Assembly: GCA_964405465.1 (NCBI GenBank)
Contig: CAYONZ010000006.1
Location: 37,587 to 101,586, forward strand
Direction: 5' to 3'
From: CAYONZ01 sp964405465
GTDB lineage: Bacteria > Bdellovibrionota > Bdellovibrionia > Bdellovibrionales > JAMPXM01
Length of the DNA stretch: 64,000 bases
In this document: positions 49,957 to 57,824 of the stretch, piece after piece
How the letters are laid out: each line of letters starts with the position of its first letter
Position numbering within the stretch: the first letter of the stretch is position 1
Program-made: the position numbers and the translations under genes
Notes under the pieces: generated by a model
Told to the model about the DNA's origin: nothing
The model's database searches: none
Seen by the model: only the letters and a program-made list of their open reading frames with translations

Positions 49957-52344
49957 ATGGTCGCAATTGTTGGACTTAGTGCCATTAATGGACTGGGAAA
50001 TACCAAAGAGGAAATATTCGCGAAACTTTTCTCTGATTTGGAGGTTGGTACGAAACCGAGTTACCTATCTTATGCATTTGATACTTCCTCGGCACTTCCA
50101 GATGTGTCGGAAGTTGCCTGGGATTGCGAAGAGATTTTGAGACGATTGCCGTTCGGACAAAAATCACTCAAAAAATTGAGTAGATCTTCGTTGCTAGCAT
50201 TGTATTCGGTTAAAGAAGCTCTGGAGGATGCGGGAGACGAACTTGCATTTATTGCTCGCCATCGCATTGGAATTTTCTGTGGCACATCTCTTGGCGGAGC
50301 AAATGACCTTGAGGGCTTAGTGACTGACTATGAGCGAAACGGGAAGGCAAGGGGAATCCATCGGGCTCTGTCTGGAAAATTGATGAACATTGTTGATGAA
50401 GTAGCCGATCGCTTTAAGATCACCGGCCCCAGATCTTTGATTTCGACGGCCTGTTCTTCTAGTTCACTTGCGATAAAGGCGGCATCCCTCAAACTTAAGT
50501 CCGGCGAAATAGATGCTGCCATAGTCATTGGGGTGGATCCAGTTACCAAGCTCACACTTGCTGGATTTCATGCCCTAGGTGCTCAGTCGAAGGAAAAATG
50601 TCGCCCCTTCAGTATTGGCGAACCTGGTTTGATGTTGGGAGAGGGCGCGGCTGTTTTGGTACTTAAGGCTGGTTCTTCGACAAAAGCAAAATGGGGATGG
50701 TTAGGGGGAGCCGGTGTTTCGTTGGATGGCTATCACCCAACGGCACCTGAACCCAGTGGAAAGTTCGCAAAGCAGGCCATGTTAAACGCTTTGAGTGAGG
50801 CTGGAGTATCAATCGAGGAGGTCGATGCAATCTATGCTCATGGAACCGGTACTGAACTGAATGATTTGGCAGAAACCCGTGCAATTCAATCGACTTTCGG
50901 CGAGAGGGCTCCACAATTAGAAGTCTTGAGTACCAAAGGATTTACTGGACACACGCTTGGCGGTGCTGGTGCTGTCAATGCGGTGATGGCATGTTTGAGT
51001 TTGCACAATGGTCGTGTTCCCCCAACAGCTGGGTTTTTGGAGCCCAGAAAATCCCATAATTTAAACTACAATTTTCGTTCAAACAAAAGATGTGAACTTA
51101 AACAAATTCTGACTAACTCATTTGGATTCGGCGGAACAAATGGTTCAGTGCTGGTTTCATCAACTCCGTCTTCGGATGTGAATGCGAATCAGGGCCGTAT
51201 ATTTATCACGGGACAGGGGAGTCTTACCCCTGGTGGAACGGATTTCGATTTTCTTAGTTCATCGGAAAACAGGCCCCCATTTAGCTTCATCAAAAAAACG
51301 GAAACAAACGTTTCCTTCTCGGGCCGAAAATCAACTGGTTTTCACGGACTTGTTGATATGAATTCCGATAAGGTAAAAGCCGTGCTTCGACGCTCTCCAA
51401 ATCAAAGAAAATTCGATCGCCTGACCTCTTTGGCATACGTGGCGGGGCAACTTGCCATGACAAGTGCGGGACTAAAGTTGACTACCAGGGAAGCTGACTC
51501 TGCCGCGATCGTGATAGGTACAGACAGTGGGCCGATGGAAGTGATTCAAAAATTTTTTTCTCCTCTCGTGGACAGATCATATAAGCTTGGGAATCCAGGA
51601 CTATTTCCAAACTCTGTTGCCAACGCCTGTCTAGGTTGGATGGCGACGGACTTTTCTATTCGTGGACCGAGTTTCATGGTATGGCAGGCCGAAACTTCGG
51701 CGCTTGGCGCGATTGATATTTCAATCGACTTACTACGCTCGAGTTCTCAAAATGTTCAAAGGGTACTTTGCGGTGGTGTCGATGAATATTCCACCTATCT
51801 CGAAAAGGGATATTTAGATCTAAACCATATTTTGGACAAAGTACCAACTGACTTAGAGTCATTTCGTCATGGAATATCCGGATATTTTCTTGCAGAGGGT
51901 TCAGTGCAATTTGTTTTAGAAAAAGAGTCTGCTGTGGCTGCACGGAAAGCGAAGCCTCTAGCTGAAGTGTTTGGATCTATGAGTTCAGGAGCATCTATCC
52001 CCGGTCCACATTCCTTTGAAAAGAATGGAGATAAGCTGGTTGAGTTTCTAGATGCAGCTGTGAAAAAATTTGGGCACCCGGACGGAATTGTCACAAATCA
52101 AAATGGACTTCGGCAGTTGGATAATATTTTTGACCAAGCCTTTACGGCTGAACGCTGGAGTAAAACTCCGAGATTCACTCCGAACTTTCATTTCGGTTAT
52201 ATGCGTGGTGCATCTGGAGCACTTGGAGTCGCTCAAGGGATCAGGATTATACAGGATTGCGAAAATTGTAAATTAATCTTTGTAGTCAATATTTCGGTTG
52301 GTGGCCTGATGTCTTTGGTTGCCCTGGGAAAAGTGGTATCATGA
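49957..52344 (+). CDS. Fused ketosynthase and chain-length-factor-like protein
   Basis: 795 residues, two KAS II-like domains. Domain 1 (about 1-400) is catalytic: Cys166 in STACSSSSLAIK, His295 in YAHGTGTELND and His332 in KGFTGHTLGG, with spacing like E. coli KAS II. Domain 2 (about 410-795) has the same fold (FITGQGSLTPGG, GTDSGPMEVIQKFF, GGVDEYSTYLEKG) but no active site: the Cys region reads WQAETSALGAI (Gln577, Glu579), the His motifs are NQNGLRQLD and FGYMRGASG. This is the arrangement of a KS-CLF pair of type II polyketide synthases in one polypeptide. Start at ATG 49957 with AGGAAGAGGA upstream. Confidence 0.9.
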   Translation: MVAIVGLSAINGLGNTKEEIFAKLFSDLEVGTKPSYLSYAFDTSSALPDVSEVAWDCEEILRRLPFGQKSLKKLSRSSLLALYSVKEALEDAGDELAFIARHRIGIFCGTSLGGANDLEGLVTDYERNGKARGIHRALSGKLMNIVDEVADRFKITGPRSLISTACSSSSLAIKAASLKLKSGEIDAAIVIGVDPVTKLTLAGFHALGAQSKEKCRPFSIGEPGLMLGEGAAVLVLKAGSSTKAKWGWLGGAGVSLDGYHPTAPEPSGKFAKQAMLNALSEAGVSIEEVDAIYAHGTGTELNDLAETRAIQSTFGERAPQLEVLSTKGFTGHTLGGAGAVNAVMACLSLHNGRVPPTAGFLEPRKSHNLNYNFRSNKRCELKQILTNSFGFGGTNGSVLVSSTPSSDVNANQGRIFITGQGSLTPGGTDFDFLSSSENRPPFSFIKKTETNVSFSGRKSTGFHGLVDMNSDKVKAVLRRSPNQRKFDRLTSLAYVAGQLAMTSAGLKLTTREADSAAIVIGTDSGPMEVIQKFFSPLVDRSYKLGNPGLFPNSVANACLGWMATDFSIRGPSFMVWQAETSALGAIDISIDLLRSSSQNVQRVLCGGVDEYSTYLEKGYLDLNHILDKVPTDLESFRHGISGYFLAEGSVQFVLEKESAVAARKAKPLAEVFGSMSSGASIPGPHSFEKNGDKLVEFLDAAVKKFGHPDGIVTNQNGLRQLDNIFDQAFTAERWSKTPRFTPNFHFGYMRGASGALGVAQGIRIIQDCENCKLIFVVNISVGGLMSLVALGKVVS

Positions 52345-52808
52345 ACTTAAAATTTCATCCAGGAACAACTGAATATCTCGAGGTCCTCGAGCCTCGATTT
52401 AATGAAGTCGATTCATATCGTATTGTTCATCACAGTGTATATTTATGCTGGTTCGAGGCAGCTAGAATGAGGTATGCACGCCGTCTTGGAATTGAAATTC
52501 GAGATCTTTTGGAAAGAGATTTGTGTTTTGTCTTGTCCTCCTGTCAGGTCAAATTTATCTCACCTGTAAAATTGGGAATGCAAGTGAAAGTGACATGTTC
52601 TTTGGTTCATCGGGCTTTAGCTAAACTTGTATTTTACCAAACAATTCAAAATCAAGTTAATGGCCAGTTGTTAATTGAGGCACAAATCGAAATCGTAATT
52701 GTTAATGCAGCAAATGGGATGCAACCAGTATTTTTGTTACCCAATGAAGTTGAAGATGCACTCAAAATTGAAAATAGAAAACAAGTTTTTCAGAACACGA
52801 GGAGTTGA
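52341..52808 (+). CDS. Hotdog acyl thioesterase (4HBT type)
   Basis: 155 residues. FNEVDSYRIVHHSVYLCWFEAARMRYARRLG is the YbgC/FadM pattern, with Asp in EVDSYRIVHH. The gene overlaps the KS-CLF end by 4 bp (ATGA). It likely hydrolyses or hands over the finished acyl-ACP/acyl-CoA. A C-terminal tail of about 25 residues (VEDALKIENRKQVFQNTRS) is variable. Confidence 0.88.
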   Translation: MNLKFHPGTTEYLEVLEPRFNEVDSYRIVHHSVYLCWFEAARMRYARRLGIEIRDLLERDLCFVLSSCQVKFISPVKLGMQVKVTCSLVHRALAKLVFYQTIQNQVNGQLLIEAQIEIVIVNAANGMQPVFLLPNEVEDALKIENRKQVFQNTRS

Positions 52809-52812
52809 TTAA

Positions 52813-53121
52813 ATGGAAAATGTCAGTGAAATACAGGTAGAAATGGAGACAGCGAGATTGGTGCGACAAAAAACCACCGAGGCTGTGAAACAAGTATTGA
52901 TTCGGCAATTGAATTTGGAGCTCGAGTCCTATCAAATCGATCAAGATGCACCATTATTTGGGATGGGGCTCGGGCTAGATTCAGTCGATGCATTGGAAGT
53001 TGTTGTAGGGCTTGAACAGGAGTTCAATATTTTCCTTGGCGAGGAAGCTAAATCGATACTGAAATCGGTAAATTCCATTGCAGATTTTTTGATTCTACAT
53101 ACCGGTGGGACTCATGCTTGA
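52813..53121 (+). CDS. Acyl carrier protein, copy 2
   Basis: 102 residues. FGMGLGLDSVDALEVVVGLEQEFNIFLGEEAKSILKSVNSIADFL: the pantetheine Ser is in LDSVDAL, the classic ACP box. An N-terminal extension (about 30 residues, ARLVRQKTTEAVKQVL) is longer than in housekeeping ACP. GAGGAG precedes ATG 52813. It probably serves the KS-CLF condensations. Confidence 0.93.
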   Translation: MENVSEIQVEMETARLVRQKTTEAVKQVLIRQLNLELESYQIDQDAPLFGMGLGLDSVDALEVVVGLEQEFNIFLGEEAKSILKSVNSIADFLILHTGGTHA

Positions 53122-53785
53122 GTTGGTCGGAGTCACGAAGCAATTCAAGCTAGGAACGAACCTTGTCCATGCATTGAATGGCATCGATTTTAGTCTAAAT
53201 CCTGGTGATACTGTCTCATTAGTTGGTGAAAGTGGTTCTGGGAAATCAACTTTACTTTCTGTGGCGTCATTGATTGATCGACCAAGTACCGGCCAAGTTA
53301 AATTTCAAGGTATCGACGTCGGGAAGTGGGATGAGGTTTGTCGCAGTCGTTTTCGCGGAGAAGCTTGCGGTTTTATTTTTCAAAAGTTTCATTTAATCGA
53401 GTCCTTTTCGGTGATTGAAAATGTCATGTTACCCGCACGGATTCAAAATCAATCTAAGTCTCAGATTAGAAAACGGGCGGAAGAATTATTGGACCAGGTT
53501 AATTTGGCTGTACATATGAACAGCGATGTGAATTGTTTGAGCGGTGGGCAAAGGCAAAGAGTTGCAATCGCTCGCGCACTTATGAACAAGCCAAAAATTA
53601 TTTTTGCTGATGAGCCAACAGCTAATCTTGATCGAGCGAATGGAAGTACCATTATGGAAATGCTGATGAATTCAGTTAAGTATTGTGCTTCGGCACTTGT
53701 TCTTGTCACGCACGACGAGGCCATGGCTGCAAAAATGTGCCGTCGAATATTAATAGGTGATGGAAAAATTGTGAGGGAGTTTTGA
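53114..53785 (+). CDS. LolD-like ABC transporter ATP-binding protein
   Basis: 223 residues from ATG 53114 inside the ACP gene end. GESGSGKSTLLSVASLIDRPSTG (Walker A), FQKFHLIESFSVIENVMLPARI (Q loop), LSGGQRQRVAIARALMNKPKIIFADEPTANLD (signature and Walker B) and VTHD. The LolD/MacB subgroup moves lipoproteins or amphiphiles from the inner membrane. It is followed directly by its permease. Confidence 0.93.
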   Translation: MLELVGVTKQFKLGTNLVHALNGIDFSLNPGDTVSLVGESGSGKSTLLSVASLIDRPSTGQVKFQGIDVGKWDEVCRSRFRGEACGFIFQKFHLIESFSVIENVMLPARIQNQSKSQIRKRAEELLDQVNLAVHMNSDVNCLSGGQRQRVAIARALMNKPKIIFADEPTANLDRANGSTIMEMLMNSVKYCASALVLVTHDEAMAAKMCRRILIGDGKIVREF

Positions 53786-53786
53786 G

Positions 53787-55760
53787 ATGGAACTATTTTT
53801 TCTCTGTGTGAGAAATCTTTTGCGGAACCCGAAGCGTAGTTTGATTACCTTGTTGGGAATAGTTGTGGCAGCATGTTGCACACTTCTAGTATATGGTTTC
53901 ACTCAGTTTACTTTTGATGGATTGGCTGAGAAATTCGCTTTCTCTGGGAATGGGCACCTGCAGATTGCTCAAGCCAAATGGTTTTCCTCTGAAAGCCCTG
54001 AACGATTTCGTGTTGGCAAAGGTAGGCTACTGGAACTTCAAAAAAAGATTTCTGCGGATCAGGAACTCAGTCGCTTGATTTCAGTATTTTCACTGAAACG
54101 TAAGATTTCTGGGGTGGTTGGGACCTCGTTAAAGTCCGAGATCTTTATGGGAACAGGGGTTGATGCTTTGGCATATGAAGACCTTGATACCTGGAATCGA
54201 TTGGTGAAGGGAGATTCTCTTAGTCAGCATGCCGAGAGTGGAGTGATTCTTGGAAAGACTTTAGCTGAGAGGCTTGAAGTTAAACCGGGAGACTTGGTTA
54301 GTCTCCTGGTATCATCAGATCGAGGGCGAACAAACGCCATCGAGTTAAATGTGGCCGGAATTCAGGAGACAGGATCCAAACAATTAGATGCCGTTGCTTT
54401 GACTATTCCAATTTCACAGGTGGAAAAGGTGATGGAGTCCAACGAGGTCGACAGTCTTGTCATTGGGTTGCATGACACTCGTTTAACAACACAGGCATTT
54501 GAAAAATTGAAAAAGATTGTCGGAAATAATCTGGGAACAGATCTTGAAATCAAAACCTGGGAGCAAGTGGCAGAGTACTATCAAGGAGTGAAGTCAATTT
54601 ACACCCGCATCTTTGGATTGATTTTGGTTTTTCTCGTTTCAGTAACTGTTTTGGCCGTAGCGAATACCTTGCAAATGTCGATACATGAACGAATTGAAGA
54701 GGTGGGAATTCTTAGGGCACTGGGTATGGTTCCCGCTGATATTTTAAAACTATTTACTTTTGAGGGGTTAGTGTTTGGACTATTGGGATCATTCATTGGA
54801 GCCCTTTTTGCGGTTGGAATCTCTTTGATCGTTTCTTTTTTAGGTGGAATTCCGATGCCGCCTCCCCCTGGTGCAACACAGGGTTATAACCTATTATTTT
54901 CAATTGATTCGAAGGGTTGTTTGTTGGTTTCAGCCTTGATTATTTTTTGTACCAGTGTGACGGCATTTTTGTCTAGTTGGTCCGTATCGAAAATTGAAAT
55001 AGCGACAGCCCTTTGTTCAAGATCAGTCGTGATCTTTCTGGTGTCCACAAGTCTTTTATCTGGATGGCACGCTCAAGCAAACTCAGCTTCTGATTCGCTA
55101 GCCTCCGGAGCGGCTGTGCTGCGTGCCTTTGATAAGGCACGTGAAATCCCAAAGAATGGATACACTCTTGAAAGTAAGTTTACCATTATCGAGGGAAAAG
55201 AAAAAAAGGAGACTGTCGTTTATAAAGTTGCCGGCATTCATGGTCGTAATTTAGCAATTGCCACATCCGACAGTCCAGGAAGCCGGATGGTCATTTTATC
55301 GGCCAAGGGGGGCATGTGGATGCAAAAGGAGAACATGCGGAAACCACTGCGCATCTCCCCAGCACAGAGGTTGCTAGGGCAGGCTTCAAATGCAGATGTC
55401 GTTGGTGTGCAATTGGGCGATGACTATACTCCACATTCATTTTCAAAAGGTGTTTTAACAGTGGTCCCGAAATCTGATGCCATCAATGGTTCATATGCAA
55501 AAATTGAGTTGAAGGTTTCCAACAGGGGGAGTGAACTCATTGAAAAAGGGGTATTTTACGGCAGCACCGGGAGAGCCATAAAGAATGTTGATTATATATA
55601 TAGTGATGGGCGCATCAAGGGTATGCTTATCAGTGGAGCCGATTTTTCAGAGCAGCAAACTTCAGTTGAATTTTCGCAAGCGAAGGAAGAGGAATGGAAT
55701 GAGGCGCTTTTCAATTCTGAAAATATTTTGGAACTGACTAGACGTGTGCTTCGAAAGTGA
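53787..55760 (+). CDS. FtsX/LolE-type permease fused to a LolA-like domain
   Basis: 657 residues. Residues 1-400: MacB/LolE-type permease: N-terminal helix (SLITLLGIVVAACCTLLVYGF), periplasmic domain and three more helices (IFGLILVFLVSVTVLAVANTLQM, LVFGLLGSFIGALFAVGISLIVSFL, CLLVSALIIFCTSVTAFLSSWS). Then VSKIEIATALCSR, the normal end of such a permease, runs into a second signal-like helix (VVIFLVSTSLLSGWHAQANS) and a LolA-like outer-membrane-sorting domain (GGMWMQKENMRKPLRISPAQRLLG, QLGDDYTPHSFSKG). The joining of permease and periplasmic carrier in one chain is unusual. No frameshift is seen at the junction. Confidence 0.85.
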   Translation: MELFFLCVRNLLRNPKRSLITLLGIVVAACCTLLVYGFTQFTFDGLAEKFAFSGNGHLQIAQAKWFSSESPERFRVGKGRLLELQKKISADQELSRLISVFSLKRKISGVVGTSLKSEIFMGTGVDALAYEDLDTWNRLVKGDSLSQHAESGVILGKTLAERLEVKPGDLVSLLVSSDRGRTNAIELNVAGIQETGSKQLDAVALTIPISQVEKVMESNEVDSLVIGLHDTRLTTQAFEKLKKIVGNNLGTDLEIKTWEQVAEYYQGVKSIYTRIFGLILVFLVSVTVLAVANTLQMSIHERIEEVGILRALGMVPADILKLFTFEGLVFGLLGSFIGALFAVGISLIVSFLGGIPMPPPPGATQGYNLLFSIDSKGCLLVSALIIFCTSVTAFLSSWSVSKIEIATALCSRSVVIFLVSTSLLSGWHAQANSASDSLASGAAVLRAFDKAREIPKNGYTLESKFTIIEGKEKKETVVYKVAGIHGRNLAIATSDSPGSRMVILSAKGGMWMQKENMRKPLRISPAQRLLGQASNADVVGVQLGDDYTPHSFSKGVLTVVPKSDAINGSYAKIELKVSNRGSELIEKGVFYGSTGRAIKNVDYIYSDGRIKGMLISGADFSEQQTSVEFSQAKEEEWNEALFNSENILELTRRVLRK

Positions 55761-55775
55761 TTGGCGGTTTACTCT

Positions 55776-56996
55776 ATGAAAGCCATTCATTCAATTCGAT
55801 TTCGATGGATTTTTGTCGGATTTTCTTTTTCGCTATCTCTTGCCGATTTTGCTTTTGGATCCGCATCGATCAGTTTCTTTCCCGAGGCCTTGGCAAATAT
55901 AGCACAAGATTCATCATCAAATAGATTCAATATTGGTTCAGTGTTGAGTATTAGCGGAATTGGGAATTTTGATTTTTCTGATCTTCATTCGAGAGCAAAT
56001 TTTTTGTGTGCAACCTTCGATAAGGGGTCGAATCTTTCGAAGCCCGCAGAACTTGGTGTAGAAGGGAGTTCTGCATGGGCATGCGATATACACGAGATTT
56101 TTATTGAGCATGAATCTGACTTTGTTCAAGTCTTGGCCGGAAAATCGGTATTTGAGTTTTCAAACAGTTTGTTGAGTAGCCCAAGTAATCCAAGTTGGAG
56201 AGGTTTGCAATTACCTTCGCCACTGCAGTCAGTTGAGGGAATATGGAATTTTCAAGTGCGTTTAACATTCTCAAGTTTTTGGCATTTTCAAAGTGGATTT
56301 GCGTTCCAAGAGGGACCGTTCGATGGTGATTATTTGATTAGGGGAAGTCCATTTTTTCGTATTCAACGAAGTGGGGACAGAAATGATCTTTGGTTGGTCG
56401 GAGCCGATCGATTTGTCGGCGCTGGTTTGAACGCACAAGTATTCGATGAAGCGATGGTGTATGCAGAAGGCAATCGATTTTCAGGCCGGGACAGCAGTAT
56501 GTCATCGAACCAAAGTCGTTCAGATTTTTTAGTAGGAATGAATTGGACACACACAGAATTAGGTATTTTGTCATCGGTTGAATATTTACGCAATGCTGAT
56601 GGGATGAATGAAGAGGCTGGCTCAGATAAATTTCGCCGTCTCTTTTTTTCTGGAACACGAGGAGAGTTGCTTCCTTTTCCAGGTCCGGAAACCCACCGTG
56701 TAGCGCGATGGGGAGCCACTGATTTTCTGAGCAAGGATCTCGTACTTGTTGATGTAAGACGAGCAGACCATCCTTCAATTGGTTGCATGTTTTCGATTTT
56801 GGTCAGCGCAAATGACCGAAGTTTTACTGCATTGTCGGGATATGGATTTGAATTTAAGGCGAAGAGTGGTCCTCCAATACTGTTAGTCACACAATGGCAG
56901 CACTTTGGTGGATCGAGTGACTCTGAGTTCGGGTCAGCGGGTAAAGCATTAGGGCAAGATCATTTAATTTTGAGACTTCGAATGGAAGGGTTCTAG
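55776..56996 (+). CDS. Exported protein of unknown function, possible outer-membrane protein
   Basis: 406 residues from ATG 55776; a TTG at 55761 abuts the permease stop. Signal peptide (WIFVGFSFSLSLADFAFGSA). The mature part has repeated beta-like stretches (GNFDFSDLHSRANFLCATF, FQVRLTFSSFWHFQSGFAF, ALSGYGFEFKAKSGPP, HLILRLRMEGF) and ends in Phe, like an outer-membrane barrel or its partner. Last gene of the rightward operon, so it may be the outer-membrane end of the LolD/FtsX-LolA export route. Confidence 0.65.
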   Translation: MKAIHSIRFRWIFVGFSFSLSLADFAFGSASISFFPEALANIAQDSSSNRFNIGSVLSISGIGNFDFSDLHSRANFLCATFDKGSNLSKPAELGVEGSSAWACDIHEIFIEHESDFVQVLAGKSVFEFSNSLLSSPSNPSWRGLQLPSPLQSVEGIWNFQVRLTFSSFWHFQSGFAFQEGPFDGDYLIRGSPFFRIQRSGDRNDLWLVGADRFVGAGLNAQVFDEAMVYAEGNRFSGRDSSMSSNQSRSDFLVGMNWTHTELGILSSVEYLRNADGMNEEAGSDKFRRLFFSGTRGELLPFPGPETHRVARWGATDFLSKDLVLVDVRRADHPSIGCMFSILVSANDRSFTALSGYGFEFKAKSGPPILLVTQWQHFGGSSDSEFGSAGKALGQDHLILRLRMEGF

Positions 56997-57198
56997 CAGC
57001 CCATTTGTTTTATTAGGACGAAGTAGGTGATTCGACATGCAGAAAATCTGTTTGTTCAGTTTTAAAAAAGAAATAGTGGATTTAATATCTCAGCCCGTCC
57101 ATTTGAAAAGCAGAACCCTTTTCGGTTGATGGATCTTGGGCAAAAGGCAAAGATGAATTTGTATTCTTCACGGAGTGCTATTTCAGTCAAGCAATCGA

Positions 57199-57693
57199 TC
57201 ACTTAAGATCAGTTCTTTTTGTTCGGACTGATTCGTTAAATTTATGGTGCCAGGGAGGTGACTTAATACACGTTCCTTTGCCGACGGACTTTGCTTGCTC
57301 TTTTGCCGATTCCGAATTTGGATATGTGGGAGAGACTTCACGTCTAAACTCTCCGCTTTCAAATACCCAGCAGTAGCCTTTTGGGCAAACGCATCCTTGC
57401 TTACAGTTTGCTGTCTCCCTTCGGGATTCTAACGGATCACAAAGTCCAAATCCTGCACAAGCGCTCCATTCGCCTTTAGATCTGGTGCATTCGGCTCTGA
57501 CATTCTCAACGACCGGTTGCCAATCTACTTTTGGCAACGTTAGGTCATAACAGTGGCGCATCGAACAGCTGCCACCATATTTTTTACACAAAATTTCTAG
57601 CGCGGAATTTTCGCAAGCAAACGGATAGGTCTGACTCGAAAGAGCAGCGTCTTCCAAGAATAGCGATAAAAAAAGAAGTAGGACTGTTCTCAC
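57199..57693 (-). CDS. Cys-rich secreted protein of unknown function
   Basis: 164 residues. Signal peptide (TVLLLFLSLFLEDAALSS), then twelve or so Cys in patterns ALEILCKKYGGSCSMRHCYDL, CTRSKGEWSACAGFGLCDPL and NCKQGCVCPKGYCWVFESG, a likely disulfide-rich small domain. Not recognised. Convergent with the exported protein gene after a 200-bp gap and divergent from the giant gene. Confidence 0.7.
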   Translation of the reverse strand: MRTVLLLFLSLFLEDAALSSQTYPFACENSALEILCKKYGGSCSMRHCYDLTLPKVDWQPVVENVRAECTRSKGEWSACAGFGLCDPLESRRETANCKQGCVCPKGYCWVFESGEFRREVSPTYPNSESAKEQAKSVGKGTCIKSPPWHHKFNESVRTKRTDLK

Positions 57694-57824
57694 TGGTCAT
57701 TATGGTCAATTGGTGTGAGCCCATTGTCAATATGTCTCATACGAGGCGGTACATGGCTTGCACGCTTTGTGTCGTCTGCAAATAATCTTTGTTTAGAAGC
57801 CACGAATTAAAGAAGGGCATTGGT

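Noticed and set aside
38922..56996. Classical aryl polyene cluster
   Set aside because: LolA-like, FabZ, FabG, KS and thioesterase genes are shared, but no adenylation/ligase gene, ammonia-lyase or methyltransferase is found, while FeeM-like, GcvT-like and ATP-grasp-like genes are foreign to such clusters.
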